Positions 34,490-45,783 of a DNA stretch of 64,000 nt are shown here, in pieces. This DNA is from Talinum fruticosum. Lineage: Eukaryota > Streptophyta > Magnoliopsida > Caryophyllales > Talinaceae. The stretch covers positions 7,969,501 through 8,033,500 of the forward strand of contig JAITYX010000005.1 of NCBI GenBank assembly GCA_021018815.1, given 5' to 3'. The notes under the pieces were generated by a model. That model was given only the letters and a program-made list of their open reading frames with translations, was not told the DNA's origin and searched no databases. The position numbers and the translations under genes were made by a program. Within the stretch, counting starts at the first letter, position 1; each line of letters begins with the position of its first letter.

Positions 34490-35863
34490 TGATCGGCTCC
34501 ACAAGTGCACGGTTTTATTGTTATTGTAATCAAGTGTCGTCCCACAAGGATCAATGCAATCTACTAAGTATTAATCGTCTCAATATGCTAAGCAATTCGA
34601 ATTTGAGTTATGGTTGATTAACAAATATTGAATATCTCACAAAATCTATGAAATTAAAACACCTAGGATTGCTTCACCTAAAATACTTATATTCATTAGT
34701 TAAACGTGTGTTGTTCATTCATTCGAAGGACTCAAAGATCGATAATCAAAGGGCAATCACAACTTTCTTTCCAAATGGAGTGAATTACTAGAGTTAAATC
34801 AATTACCTATTTTCATGGGTTTTTAATTCAATTAAATCATAAACATATATTTATCAAAGTGATCTCTTATTAGCAATTATATCTCTACACATCACTAATT
34901 AAGTCTAATCTTAGTTTTCCGATGTTGAACTTCTCTTTTAGTACTTCATTTAATAAACTAGAATACATGCAAGAAAATGGCCAATAATCTCACAATAGCA
35001 TAAAAACTCTAAGATAAATAGAATCATTCCAAATAAAATTAAAGCACGTAAGTTCAATTACGTAAAAGATAACTTGTTTAGCAAATCTCTAAACTTAAAA
35101 GCACTATTCACACATGACTAAAACCACCATAAAAACTAACATAGTTTAAATTAGAAAGAAAAAGATAAAAGGGAGAATAGAAATACTTAGTCTTTTCATA
35201 AAAAAAGGAAGAAGAAATGCTTACTCTCCAACAAGCGTTGCGTAAACCTCTTGGTGTGAACACCTGGACCTCTCGATCGTCAAGCCTTCTTTTAACTTCA
35301 CACAAACTTTTTCTTAAATCTCTCAACTCTCCTCTTTCTAATGGTGATAAATGGTGGATAAGGATGATGATGTATGCTAAAACTATTACAAAATCCGGCC
35401 TTTAATAACAATCAACAAAAAATCAATAGGTGTAGCCGCCAAAACCGAAGCAACATGGTAGAAAATGTAGCCAACATGGCCATGTTGGCTGCTAGCGTCC
35501 AACATGGGCCGTGTAAGTGAACACGACTGCCCATGTTGGATGAACTCAAATTTAATGGTTGTTCAAGCTGATGTCCAACATGGGTCATGCTAGTGGACAT
35601 GGGTTGCACGCGTTGGTCGCTGAAAATACAAATTCCGAGGAAACGAAGGAAGGGGTCAATCTGATCGCAGCCATAGACAATGTTGATCTACTTAACGCTC
35701 AAAACACCAACTAATCATGTGAAATTTTGCTATTGATGATCAAATCTGCACAATTCATCTCAAAACACCAAAACACAAGCGTAAAGCCGAAAAATGAAGT
35801 ATAAATATGCTCCATTGAACTTAATTTTACCAAAGAAAAGCAACAAAACTAGGGGTAAGCACG

Positions 35864-37303
35864 TGTAATAACCCGACCCTAAACCAAATTGTTTATCTTA
35901 TTAATTACAAGATTTATATGATCGAGCGCGTACACTTCAATTTGATGTTCTATATTTAAATTATTTTTATACATGCGTTATGCAGCTACTGCGACGAAGT
36001 GGCCCCGATAAAATTCTCATAATAATAATTATAAATCACGCATATGTTTAAAAGAGAAAATTTTAAATTTTACAAGAGATGGTATATGATTGCAAGGTCA
36101 TTAATATTACATTTCAAGCGAACAATTATATTTATAATTTGTAAACATCATCAATAAAATTAAATAAAATTAAAAAGTAACAAAAATAATAAATAAATAC
36201 ATAAATACATAAAAATAAGCATAAAAAAATAAAAATAATAATAATAATAAATAACCAGATTTTTCAAGAGAAAAATCCAGAATTGAATTATCCGGAATCG
36301 AAAAAAAAAAAAAAGAGGCGGTTAAGATCAAAATAATCGGGCAAGTTCAATTTCAATTTCCTCACTTGCTTCCTTCCTCTACTCCTCCCGTTCCTCTGCC
36401 TTCCCCATCCTTCCCTCGCTTCTCCCTCCTCCCGGGCGCCTCCTCCGACCACCGGCGTGACCGATGCCGGCCGAGTACCGGCGCCGGCCTTCGCTCTCCC
36501 TCCCTTCTCTCTCGCCGCGCTCGCTACCTCCTTCTCCCTCTCTTATCGCGTCTCGCTCCCCGCCTCCCGGTTCCTCCGCCGCGGTTCGCTTGGCAGCCAA
36601 CCCCAGCCGCAGCGGCCGCCGGAGTTCGTCGCCGCCTCTTCCAAGTGGTTGCCGGTGCGGTCGCCGTCCACCACCACCCCCTGCTCGTCCTCCTCGACTT
36701 CCTCTCCGAATTTGAAGGTAAAACGCTAAACCCTAAATTACCAAGTACATTATTTATTTAAGCAATTATAATTGTAAATTGAATTATCCGATTTAGAAAT
36801 ATGTTTGAGGAGTGAATTTAAATATTGATTTGGGAAAATTCGAATTGATGTGGATAATTAAGGTTTGATATTTTGGTGTAGAGATTGTGTATGAAATATG
36901 GATGAATGTGATTTATTTTGGGAAATTATGATTTGGTGAATTAAATTGGGGATGTTTAGTTATAGAATTGAGTAAGTTGATGGATTTCATTACATTTTGA
37001 AAATGGATGTATTGAGCAAACGAAAGGAAATTGTACGCAGACATTAAAATTAGATAATGAGCAAGTGTAGAGGCGTGGGGAAAATTTGAGCACTAAGTAT
37101 ATCTGATTGTGGTTGTGAATGTAAATTTTTTAGAGAGAATAATGCTCATGACCTTAAAGTAGTGTATGTATGAACCTTAGGCAATTTGGTAAATTGTGAA
37201 ACCTTCCCATGGGAGGGCATTTGATGGGTTAAGTAATTACTTAACTATGGGTTTTGAATGCAATGAAGGAAGAAATAAGGAATAAATTAGGAATAAGTGT
37301 TTG

Positions 37304-37361
<58 letters not shown>
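35864..37361 (+). mobile_element. Ty3/gypsy LTR copy B, left part
   Basis: Begins TGTAATAACCCGACC and matches 529-1931 over its length, including the GC-rich block (36370-36715) and the (TA)n site. No pol tail precedes it and no internal region follows, so it is a solo LTR. ORFs in the GC block (36366-36761 and others) are compositional. Confidence 0.8.
37306..37361. repeat. (TA)n microsatellite in LTR copy B
   Basis: About 28 TA units, at the same LTR position as 5090-5158 in copy A. Confidence 0.9.
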
Positions 37362-37363
<2 letters not shown>

Positions 37364-38931
37364 TTTGCTCGGGGAGAGTCCGAGTCACCCTAGAGGGGGT
37401 GAATAGGGTGATAGAAAATTCTTTCTGGAATCACACCTTTTTTTTGCGAGAATAGAGACGAAGACAGATTCCGAGTCTATCAACGAGGTCGAAAAGATTG
37501 GACTCGAAGGCAATCAATCGAAAGAACAGGAGCAAGTAAAGCCGTCCGAGTCTAGAATGAACTCGGAAAGATAACAGTTAGGTTTAACTTGGAAAGCCTC
37601 CTGGGGCAGAAAACCACGGACCGTGTCAATCCGGACACGAAGTCAAATTCACTATTTTGAGTCCACAAAATACCGTGAACCGACCGAACCCGAGTTGCTC
37701 CCTTAGACAACTCTATACAAGTTTTCCTAGACTCGAAATTCCCTTATCTCGATCTAGTACTTCCTAGCTAAGATAACCTTTACAGACTAGGGACAACTAA
37801 GCTGAGTTAACCCTTACACCTTAGTCAAGGGACCTTACAAAGAATGTAAGAAAGAGTTTGTAATCGAGTACAAGACCTTACAACTCGAAAGTAATGAATT
37901 ACAGAGTGGGAGTTGTAAGTTGAAGATTGAAAGTAAATACAATAACTTTGAGCAAGTATATGTATAAACAATATATTCGGCAACCTTCAAGTCTTGTGAG
38001 ATGGCTTCAATTTATAGATGATCGAGCAGAGTAGCCGTTATCTTCATCTCGCTGACCGAGAGTCCCCTGTGACCGTTGATAGAAGCTTTCGAGTCACTCG
38101 GAAAGTATCCGTTGTAATATTAACGTTGGACAATGGTTTAACTCTCTTGGAAGTCCTAAAACCATTAGCGGTGTCTTGAAAGATAAGGTAGAAACCACCG
38201 TTAAGCTTGGCGTTCCAGCTTTTCAGATTTGGAAACAGACAGCCCCGACACAATCTATCGGGACTCGGAGCAGAGAAGGTGAAGAGCCATGTCTGCTGGT
38301 GATTTGACGTTACGAAGCCGGTTACTTTTGTAGTTTGAAAAGTGTATCCTCGATTGAATAACCTACAAAAGTAAATCAATTTCGGTTCTCAAAGTATAAA
38401 ATACTTTGGCCCAAGATTAGACACGAGATAATAAAATAATTTCGATAAATAAACCAACCGATTATCCGAGTCGAAATGAAATGGAATTTTCCGAGTCCAA
38501 TATCCATGATACTCGGAATTCCATCCGACTTAGTCTAAACGAAGAATCAAATTTAATAAAGAATATCGGAGAGGATTAACTTGATATACACTAAGCATGA
38601 AATGAGCTAAGAATACCGACTATAACAAGATAGGACTTATAACCATAAGTCGGATTCCGAGTGAGAAAAGATGAAATATCGGTATATTCAATCTGCGATT
38701 AATCCGAGTGAAGTCGGACTCATAACAAAGAGCCGGTTTTCGAGTCGCTTACGGATAAGCAATAAATATGATAAGTAAGAGCTGTGTCACTTAGAGAAGA
38801 TACTATTTTACTCAAATAAGTTTCGAGATACGAGAGAATGCCTTGGAATCAAAACTCTATATGTATGAAATTGTTATACTCGATTCCTTTTATATAACTC
38901 AGAAAAGTATTGGGTAGTGTCCGAGTCTTCA
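37362..38931. mobile_element. 1.57 kb unclassified insertion at the (TA)n of LTR copy B
   Basis: Absent from copy A. Begins near ggtttgctcggggagag with the phrase tagagggggtgaatagggtg and ends ...agtgtccgagtcttca, with ATATA on both sides. Many scattered tccgagtc/actcgg repeats. On the minus strand it has a TATA-like tataaattgaagcc (about 38012). The 'ctagaggggg(g)tgaatagg' phrase occurs in dispersed plant LTR-like repeats, so a non-autonomous LTR element or solo LTR is the best guess. Ends and class are uncertain; the 111-codon minus ORF (38044-38379) is not recognised. Confidence 0.5.
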
Positions 38932-38944
38932 ATATATATATATA

Positions 38945-40168
38945 CCATTTTCAATCCAAGTCAACTAATGAATTGAATTACATAAAAATCATTGATAATC
39001 TGATTAGCCTAATCAACTTCTTTAATTAATATGCGTTGTAGTCAATATTTGCAACGGAATTAATGCGAGTAAAGTTAAGTAATACAAATGTTAGTTTAAT
39101 CGATTTTCGTATAAGTATAAGAAAGGAAATAAATTGTCAATGCTTATACAAATTCAATTATTGAAACTCAAGAGAAACATTATTAACAATAAAAATCTAT
39201 CGAAACAGAATTGAGGCCACTTCCGTTGCCGAATAGCTGGTGACTTAATTTTTATAAAAGGGGAGAAACAAATATTCTCGGTTCGAGTACGTGCATTGCT
39301 CGTGCCCTTCGAAAATTCACATATTTCAGCAAATCTCAACATTTCTTATATAAATAACTAATAATGAATCATTTGCAAATCAAGTTTTGCCACCTAATTA
39401 AGTGGTCCCCGCCCAATTATCAATTATCGGGGCTTATGCCCACCAATTACACTGCGTGCGGCGTCAACTCGAGTTCTCGGTCGACCGGAGGGGTGACCAC
39501 CTTACTAAGATCGTATCAATTATCAAGGGGTTCCACTTTCGGATAATAACCAGGCAAGCAAGTTTTACTCATATTCTCTCCCCCGATTTCAAACTAAAAT
39601 GAATTGAAATGCGCACGCTTAATCAATGTGTTTTAAAATTATTTAACTGTGCGGGAATGTTCGTGCTGAGTTTCGACTCATTCTTCGAATTATTTTAATG
39701 TTTTTGTTTTTAGGAAAAGCATTTGTGAACAGTCCTTTGCCTAAGAAGCCCGATGGGAGCAAGACGTAGCTGGGTATGTCGTTATCATTGTGCTATGATG
39801 GGATTAGATGCTCACGAGTGATTCTCATCCTCGTTAAATTCGGGTTTGACTTTGGAATGTAATTAAATATTGCGTATTTCCTATCGTAGACTGTTGTATT
39901 GGCTTGTTTAATGTATAAAGGTTTAGCAGGACTCTACTTTGGGATTGGTTTATTTATATTGCCTGGGCTTGGCTCCGTGCAACATAACATTTAGTGCTTT
40001 CAGAGACTTAAGCATAACCGATAAACACGGGTTGCTATGATATTTTATTTTTAGCCTTGTCCTATTATTAGGGCGGCGGTGACGCCTTCGATCATTAACT
40101 TCCGCTGCGACCTTACCTAATATTCTTGAATTAGGGAATTATTAAGTAATGGTAGCTGGGGCATTACA
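38945..40168 (+). mobile_element. Ty3/gypsy LTR copy B, right part
   Basis: Matches 5159-6404 and ends ...GGGGCATTACA. The combined LTR copy B is about 2.7 kb. The flanks (gcacg left, gacac right) do not give an exact target duplication. Confidence 0.8.
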
Positions 40169-40720
40169 GACACGCGTCACGAGTACCCTGGAACCTAAAT
40201 GGAATTGGTCAAACGGGTCGGGTTCCAAAACCATAACCGTTTGATTCCGTGTAAGGTTCCTAAAATTTAGGAACCTGTTAAACAGGTTCCGGTTTTAGTT
40301 CTAATAATCAAACTCTAGAATCGAAACGTAAAACCGTTAAGACATGTTCGGGTTTCGGAACCATGGGTACCCGGAATCGATAATAATATTCTTGATTTTC
40401 AACCTTATTTTCAATTTTCAATTTTTAATATGAGATCCAGGTGATTTTTACTTTTTGATTTTTAATATGAGGGCAAACCCACAATTGATTGAAAAATACT
40501 AATACTAGTAAGCACCCCATACTGTTTTTCTTTTTTTATATATGGACAAGGTACTCGAAAACTAAAATCGGATCATGCGTTTCGAGTTCGGGTTCTTGAA
40601 ATTCGGGAACCGATCAAACGAGTTAAGTTCGGGTTCTTAAAATTCAAGAACCGATCAAATAGGTTAAGGTTCGGGTTCCCGGTTTTGGAACAGGATACCC
40701 GGAACGACTCACTCCCCGAT
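40169..40720. repeat. accgg/ggttcc-rich minisatellite block
   Basis: About 550 bp of variants such as ggaacctgttaaacaggttccgg and cgggttcttgaaattcgggaacc, with an AT-rich middle. The two ends are loosely inverted (gtaccctggaacc against ggaacaggatacccgg). It resembles 33196-33782 and 58323-58915 in size and repeat style. It lies at the edge of the minus-strand solo LTR; I could not define a target duplication. Confidence 0.55.
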
Positions 40721-40765
40721 CAAAACGGCATAAAAAAGCATGGATTTCATGCACTTATCAAGAGG

Positions 40766-41096
40766 TTTTTGACTGAGATAGTATTCAACAAGGAATTACA
40801 GCTTGTTTTTTCGATAGTCGGACTATTATCCATCTCACCAAGAACTATGTATATCACTCCAAGACCAATCATATAAGTGTCAAGTTCCACTATAACCGAG
40901 ATTCTATTGTCTGCCGGGAGATTATAATCAAGATAGTTTATATTTCATAAAATCCTGCTGATATGTTTAAAAAGCCTCTTTCTAAAGTTATGTTTGAACT
41001 TAGTTGGTGTTCATGATGTTTGATTTCTATTTGGGGCTCCGCCCTTTGGGTTACTTTGGCGAAGTACATATGTTTGTTAGAGATTTTTGATCCCAT
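40766..41096 (+). pseudogene. Copia RNase H C-terminus
   Basis: Reads QGITACFFDSRTIIHLTKNY-like text with frame changes (C(D/F)(S/D)..AIHLTKN), then HSKTNHISVKFHYNRDSIV, IIIKIVYISQNPADMFKKPL and SKVMFELSW, the standard end of copia polyproteins (NPADMxTKPL). It ends shortly before the purine tract gtggagat at the 3' LTR. Confidence 0.85.
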
Positions 41097-41104
41097 GTGG
41101 AGAT

Positions 41105-41638
41105 TGTTGGGTGTGGCTCAAAACTCACTCAAAATCACTCATACACTCTGTTTTTTTTTACCGCAAGTAGGTCTTGCTCAAGGCGAAACGAGGTCGTGCT
41201 CAAAAAGGCACAACTTGGAAACTTCCAAGCAACCGACATGGGTTGCCCCTGTCGAGCATAATTTATGTGCAACATTTAGCTTTACTTTGGGAATTTGATG
41301 TGTCTTCATGTTGGAGTACTTCTAACCCTATTGTGAGAAGTTTCTAGCAATAGAGAAAAGAAAACATTTCTCTCCATTATCAAGACTAGGTTGAGAGAAT
41401 TTGAGAGAGAAATCGTATTCTTATCATTGATCAAATTGTTGTTTCAATTGTGATAATTTGTACTCTCCTTATTATAGTTGATTTGTTTGTACTTGTCGCC
41501 TCCATTGTTTTCTCCCACATTGGGTTTCCATGTGATATTCTCTTGTCCATTGATTTATAACTTTCCTTGTTAATTATTTTTTATTATCATTGTTTACATT
41601 CAAATCATTTCACCTCAATTTGCTCCAATTCCCTAACA
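41105..41638 (+). mobile_element. Copia 3' LTR
   Basis: 534 bp, TGTTGGGTGTGGCTCAAAAC... to ...CCCTAACA, uninterrupted. It is the partner of the split 5' LTR. Preceded by the purine tract ccatgtggagat. Confidence 0.88.
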
Positions 41639-42021
41639 TAATATAACATAACCCAAAGTTAATCTAACTCAAAATGGAACTGAATAACTCATTTGCTGAG
41701 TTTATTTACATATGCCCAAAAGAAATGTGGTAAAAGAAATTTTCTTTGACATTTGTTCAAAAGTTATTTCGATTGTATTTTGAGTTTTTTTTATTCAAAA
41801 GATGGTGTTATCTAGTGTTGGACTCAATGAAATATTAAACCTATAAGGGGTGCAAGCCCAAGTCCATTAATAATCGCATAAAACTCTAGAGCTTTGAATT
41901 TTAATTAATACGAAGGATATAAGGGCCTCTTTATTTTTGGTATTTATACCGATATTTAAAACAACTAACAACTTATAACAAATATAACAGCTCATAAACA
42001 CTATAACAGTTATAACAATTA
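41639..42021. other. AT-rich flank
   Basis: No gene recognised. Repeated ataacaact/ataacag phrases (41960-42020) recur at 46110-46220 on the far side of the Helitron cluster. Confidence 0.5.
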
Positions 42022-42363
<342 letters not shown>

Positions 42364-42688
42364 TTTTTTTATCATCAATTAAAGTTGACGTAAGGAAAAA
42401 TATATGGTAATACTCCATATCTCATTAAATTAATGTTGACACCCTACAAAATATTCAATTCTCATTAATTAAGGATCAAACACCCAAAAGAAAGAAAAAA
42501 TCATGACATAATTATAATTGGATTGGATCGAATAAAGTTTTCTTTTCCATTCGGCTTCAATTTAAATCTATTTTAAACTTAAATAGTTTAAATTTTTTTA
42601 ATCATGTTAACTGAAGTCAAATAAGATGGTTATGTCATCCCTTAATAATTTGTGTGATTATTTAAGTATTTTGTTATGTTGAACACTA

Positions 42689-42712
42689 TCTATACTATAA
42701 TAATAATAATAA
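42689..42712 (+). mobile_element. Third Helitron-like 5' end, very short
   Basis: TCTATACTATAATAATAATA after an A, then directly into the foldback MITE at 42713. Only the terminus is recognisable. Confidence 0.35.
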
Positions 42713-43097
<385 letters not shown>

Positions 43098-43256
43098 CTA
43101 TACTATATATAATAGCAATCTTTTTAAATTATGAAATGATGGCATGAAAGTGAATTTAGGAGTTTTGTCCAATAAAAAAGTAATAATTTATCATTGAAAA
43201 AAAAATAGGTTTCCACTTATATATGAACTCTCTTTTACTCCTCACCACAATTAATA

Positions 43257-43285
43257 TAATGATGATGATGATGATGATGATGATG

Positions 43286-43374
<89 letters not shown>
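43257..43374. repeat. (ATG)n(TAA)n microsatellite
   Basis: About 9 ATG/TGA units followed by about 28 TAA units inside the Helitron candidate. The 62 aa poly-Met/poly-Ile ORF over it is an artefact. Confidence 0.9.
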
Positions 43375-43384
43375 TCTATACCAT

Positions 43385-45430
43385 AGGTTTGATATTATTT
43401 TATTGATTTGATGTACTTTGTATTTTAATATTAATTTGTGAAATAATGATATTTATTGTTATTTATAGGTCATCTAATTCAATATCTACCAATCATATAT
43501 TATTCTTTTTCCTACTAATATTTGTCTTTTGATATCTAAACATATTGTCGCACTTGTTCTTATATAACTGTTCACCCTATAATTTAAAAAATTGAGATCC
43601 CATTATGGGTAGATGTGTACTTTTAAGGGTTTGTGTAATATTTGAGTCAATGATATTTTAGTAGTTGCACGTAAATATTTATATAGACGTCAATTAAGTT
43701 AAATTAGTATTAACTTTGTAGAGAGTTATGAGTTATAAGTTTAATATTCTTTTATTGATTTGATATACTTTGTATTATAATATTAATTAGTGACAATGAT
43801 ATTTATTAGTATTATTAGTATTATATGTTTTTTGTCTAACTTGCTAAATTGCACCAATCAAAAAAAAAAATTATCTTAAGTTACCTGTCTCTAAGATTTG
43901 TATATATTCTCCCTTAGAAACCATTTTCTTAATTTACTACCTACTTGATCATTAATATGATTTATGACAGTGGTGGAGCTGGCAAATATATTTAATGATG
44001 TCCCTTTTTAATATTCTTAAATTTTATAAACATTATTATTTTTTATGGGTGTCCCCTTTAACAATTTTATAAATTTTTAAAAATTTTTAAATATAAAATT
44101 TAATTTTTTTTTTTACTATGGGTGTCCTAGGACACTCATAGGTATACCATGTCTTCGCCTCGATTTATGAAGCCTAATTTGGTAATTATTAAGTTAAATT
44201 TTATATGCTTCACTTGCTAATTTATGCAAAAGTGAAATTGTCATTCTTTCTCACCATATTTTTTATCTTAAATGATTTTGGTGTCTATAAAATTTTTGGA
44301 CAAACTTGAAAAATGAATTTTCTTTCACCATACTTTTATTATTACGTGTGAATGTTTACAACCAGTAAATTTTTCTTTGATGAATTTTCTCATTTCCTTT
44401 TAGATAACTAGAATGTTATAATGTTTAAAGAGTAAATATAGCTGCAAATTCAGTTTCGAAAGTGATTGTAAGTGAAGTTAAAATATGTGAATCCAATTTG
44501 AAAGCTGAGTTGGATGTTAGGCAAATGATTGGAAAAAATAAGGATGCAAATATAAGAACATAAGGGGTGGAGTCTCAACATAATGTTATTTGTGATTAAG
44601 AGGTGAAGTCACAATTTGAAGTTATCTATAATTAACTTCTATTATCTATATGACTAAAGAGTGTAGGAGGAAAATGGATGGTCTTTGTGTGCAAAGGTAG
44701 GTAAGAATGGATAAATCATCATGTTCATCCTATAATTTTAAAAAATTGAGACCCCATTATGGGTATATGTGTATTTTCTAAGGGTTCGTGTATTATTTAA
44801 GGTCAATGACATTTTAGTAGGTTACATGTAAATATTTATCTATACATCAATTAAGTTAAATTAGTATTGACTTTGTAAAGAGTTATGAGTTATAAGTTTG
44901 ATATTATTTTATTGATTTGCTGGTACTTTGTATTTTAATATTAATTTGTGACATAATGATATTTATTGTCGTCATCTATAGGTCATCTAATTCAATATCT
45001 ACCAATCATATATTATTCATTTTCCTACTAATATTTGTTTTTTGATATCTAAACATATTGCCGCACTATTCTTATAATTGTTCACCCTATAATTTAAAAA
45101 ATTGAGATCTCATTATGGGTATATGTGTATTTTTTAATAGTTCGTGTAATATTTGAGTCAATGATGTTTTAGTAGGTTGCACATAAATATTTATCTAGAC
45201 GTCAATTAACTTAAATTAGTAATAACTTTGTAGAGAGTTATGAATTATAAGTTTAATATTCTTTTATTAATTTGATATACTTTGTATTATAATATTAATT
45301 TGTGAGAATGATATTTATTGTCATTTATAGGTTATCTAATTTAATATCTACCAATCATATATTATTCCTTTCCTACTAATATTTGTCATTTGATATCTAA
45401 ACATATTGTCACAATGTTCTTATAATTGAA
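43385..45430. repeat. Interrupted tandem repeat, unit about 357 bp
   Basis: The anchor ttcaccctataatttaaaaaattgagat occurs at 43571, 44724 (one or two changes) and 45081. A second anchor, ttaatatctaccaatcatatattatt, occurs near 43482, 44994 and 45340. Spacing between the last two copies is 357 bp. About 1.2 units lie at 43385-43830 and two more at 44724-45430; 43830-44720 is an unrelated interruption. No coding. Confidence 0.75.
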
Positions 45431-45783
45431 TGAGTGATGTTTATTTAAATTGTTTGATTCTTGGAAGGGCCTGACTTTTTAATGTTCCAAATCACGAGTG
45501 TAATCTTAAAACCTTAATCATATTTTTTAACATTATTTTTATTTATTATTTTAGATTTTTTTATTTATTCTTTAGAAATTTAGAATGAATGTGTGTTGGG
45601 CTCTAACGATTTTTATATGTTGGGTTCGATAAATTTAATGAGTCACGAAAACATTTTCGTTATGAGGAGATAACATGCAACAGAATGTTATTGAAGGTGA
45701 AATCATCCAATAAAATCAAATAATTGAGAAAAAGAAACTCACAAGTATAACATCGTTCCGTGTATAGCACGGGTCCAAACTAA

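Larger units (their letters stand above)
34490..40760 (-). mobile_element. Minus-strand solo LTR in copia RNase H, host of nested gypsy LTR copy B
   Basis: Flanked by agagg on both sides (34485-34489, 40761-40765) with TG...CA ends on the plus strand. On the minus strand it starts TGATAAGTGCATGAAATCC and ends ...AACCGTGCACTTGTGGAGCCGATCA, a typical gypsy-type LTR end. Outer pieces are 34490-35863 and the text right of about 40720. Its middle holds LTR copy B and an accggttccggg-type repeat. ORFs at 35108-35609 lie inside it and show no domain. Confidence 0.7.
20884..41638 (+). mobile_element. Ty1/copia retrotransposon expanded by nested insertions
   Basis: Both LTRs start TGTTGGGTGT and end in (C)CTAACA. 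The order is 5' LTR, Met-tRNA-like primer site, gag, pre-integrase, integrase, reverse transcriptase, RNase H, purine tract, 3' LTR. This order (integrase before RT) defines copia. With the insertions at 21067-23764, 25115-27790, 29450-32888, 33196-33782 and 34490-40760 removed, about 5 kb remains, the normal size. Every coding segment has stops or frameshifts, so it is a dead copy. Flanks gaata / taata are consistent with a 5 bp target duplication with one change. Confidence 0.85.

Noticed and set aside
529..40168. LTR copies A and B as the two LTRs of one element
   Set aside because: Copy A follows a pol tail and purine tract, so it is a 3' LTR; copy B lies inside a separate solo LTR with its own agagg duplication and has no internal region beside it.
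43257..43374. Regularly spaced repeats as a CRISPR array
   Set aside because: Simple trinucleotide microsatellite with no spacers, in a plant nuclear sequence.
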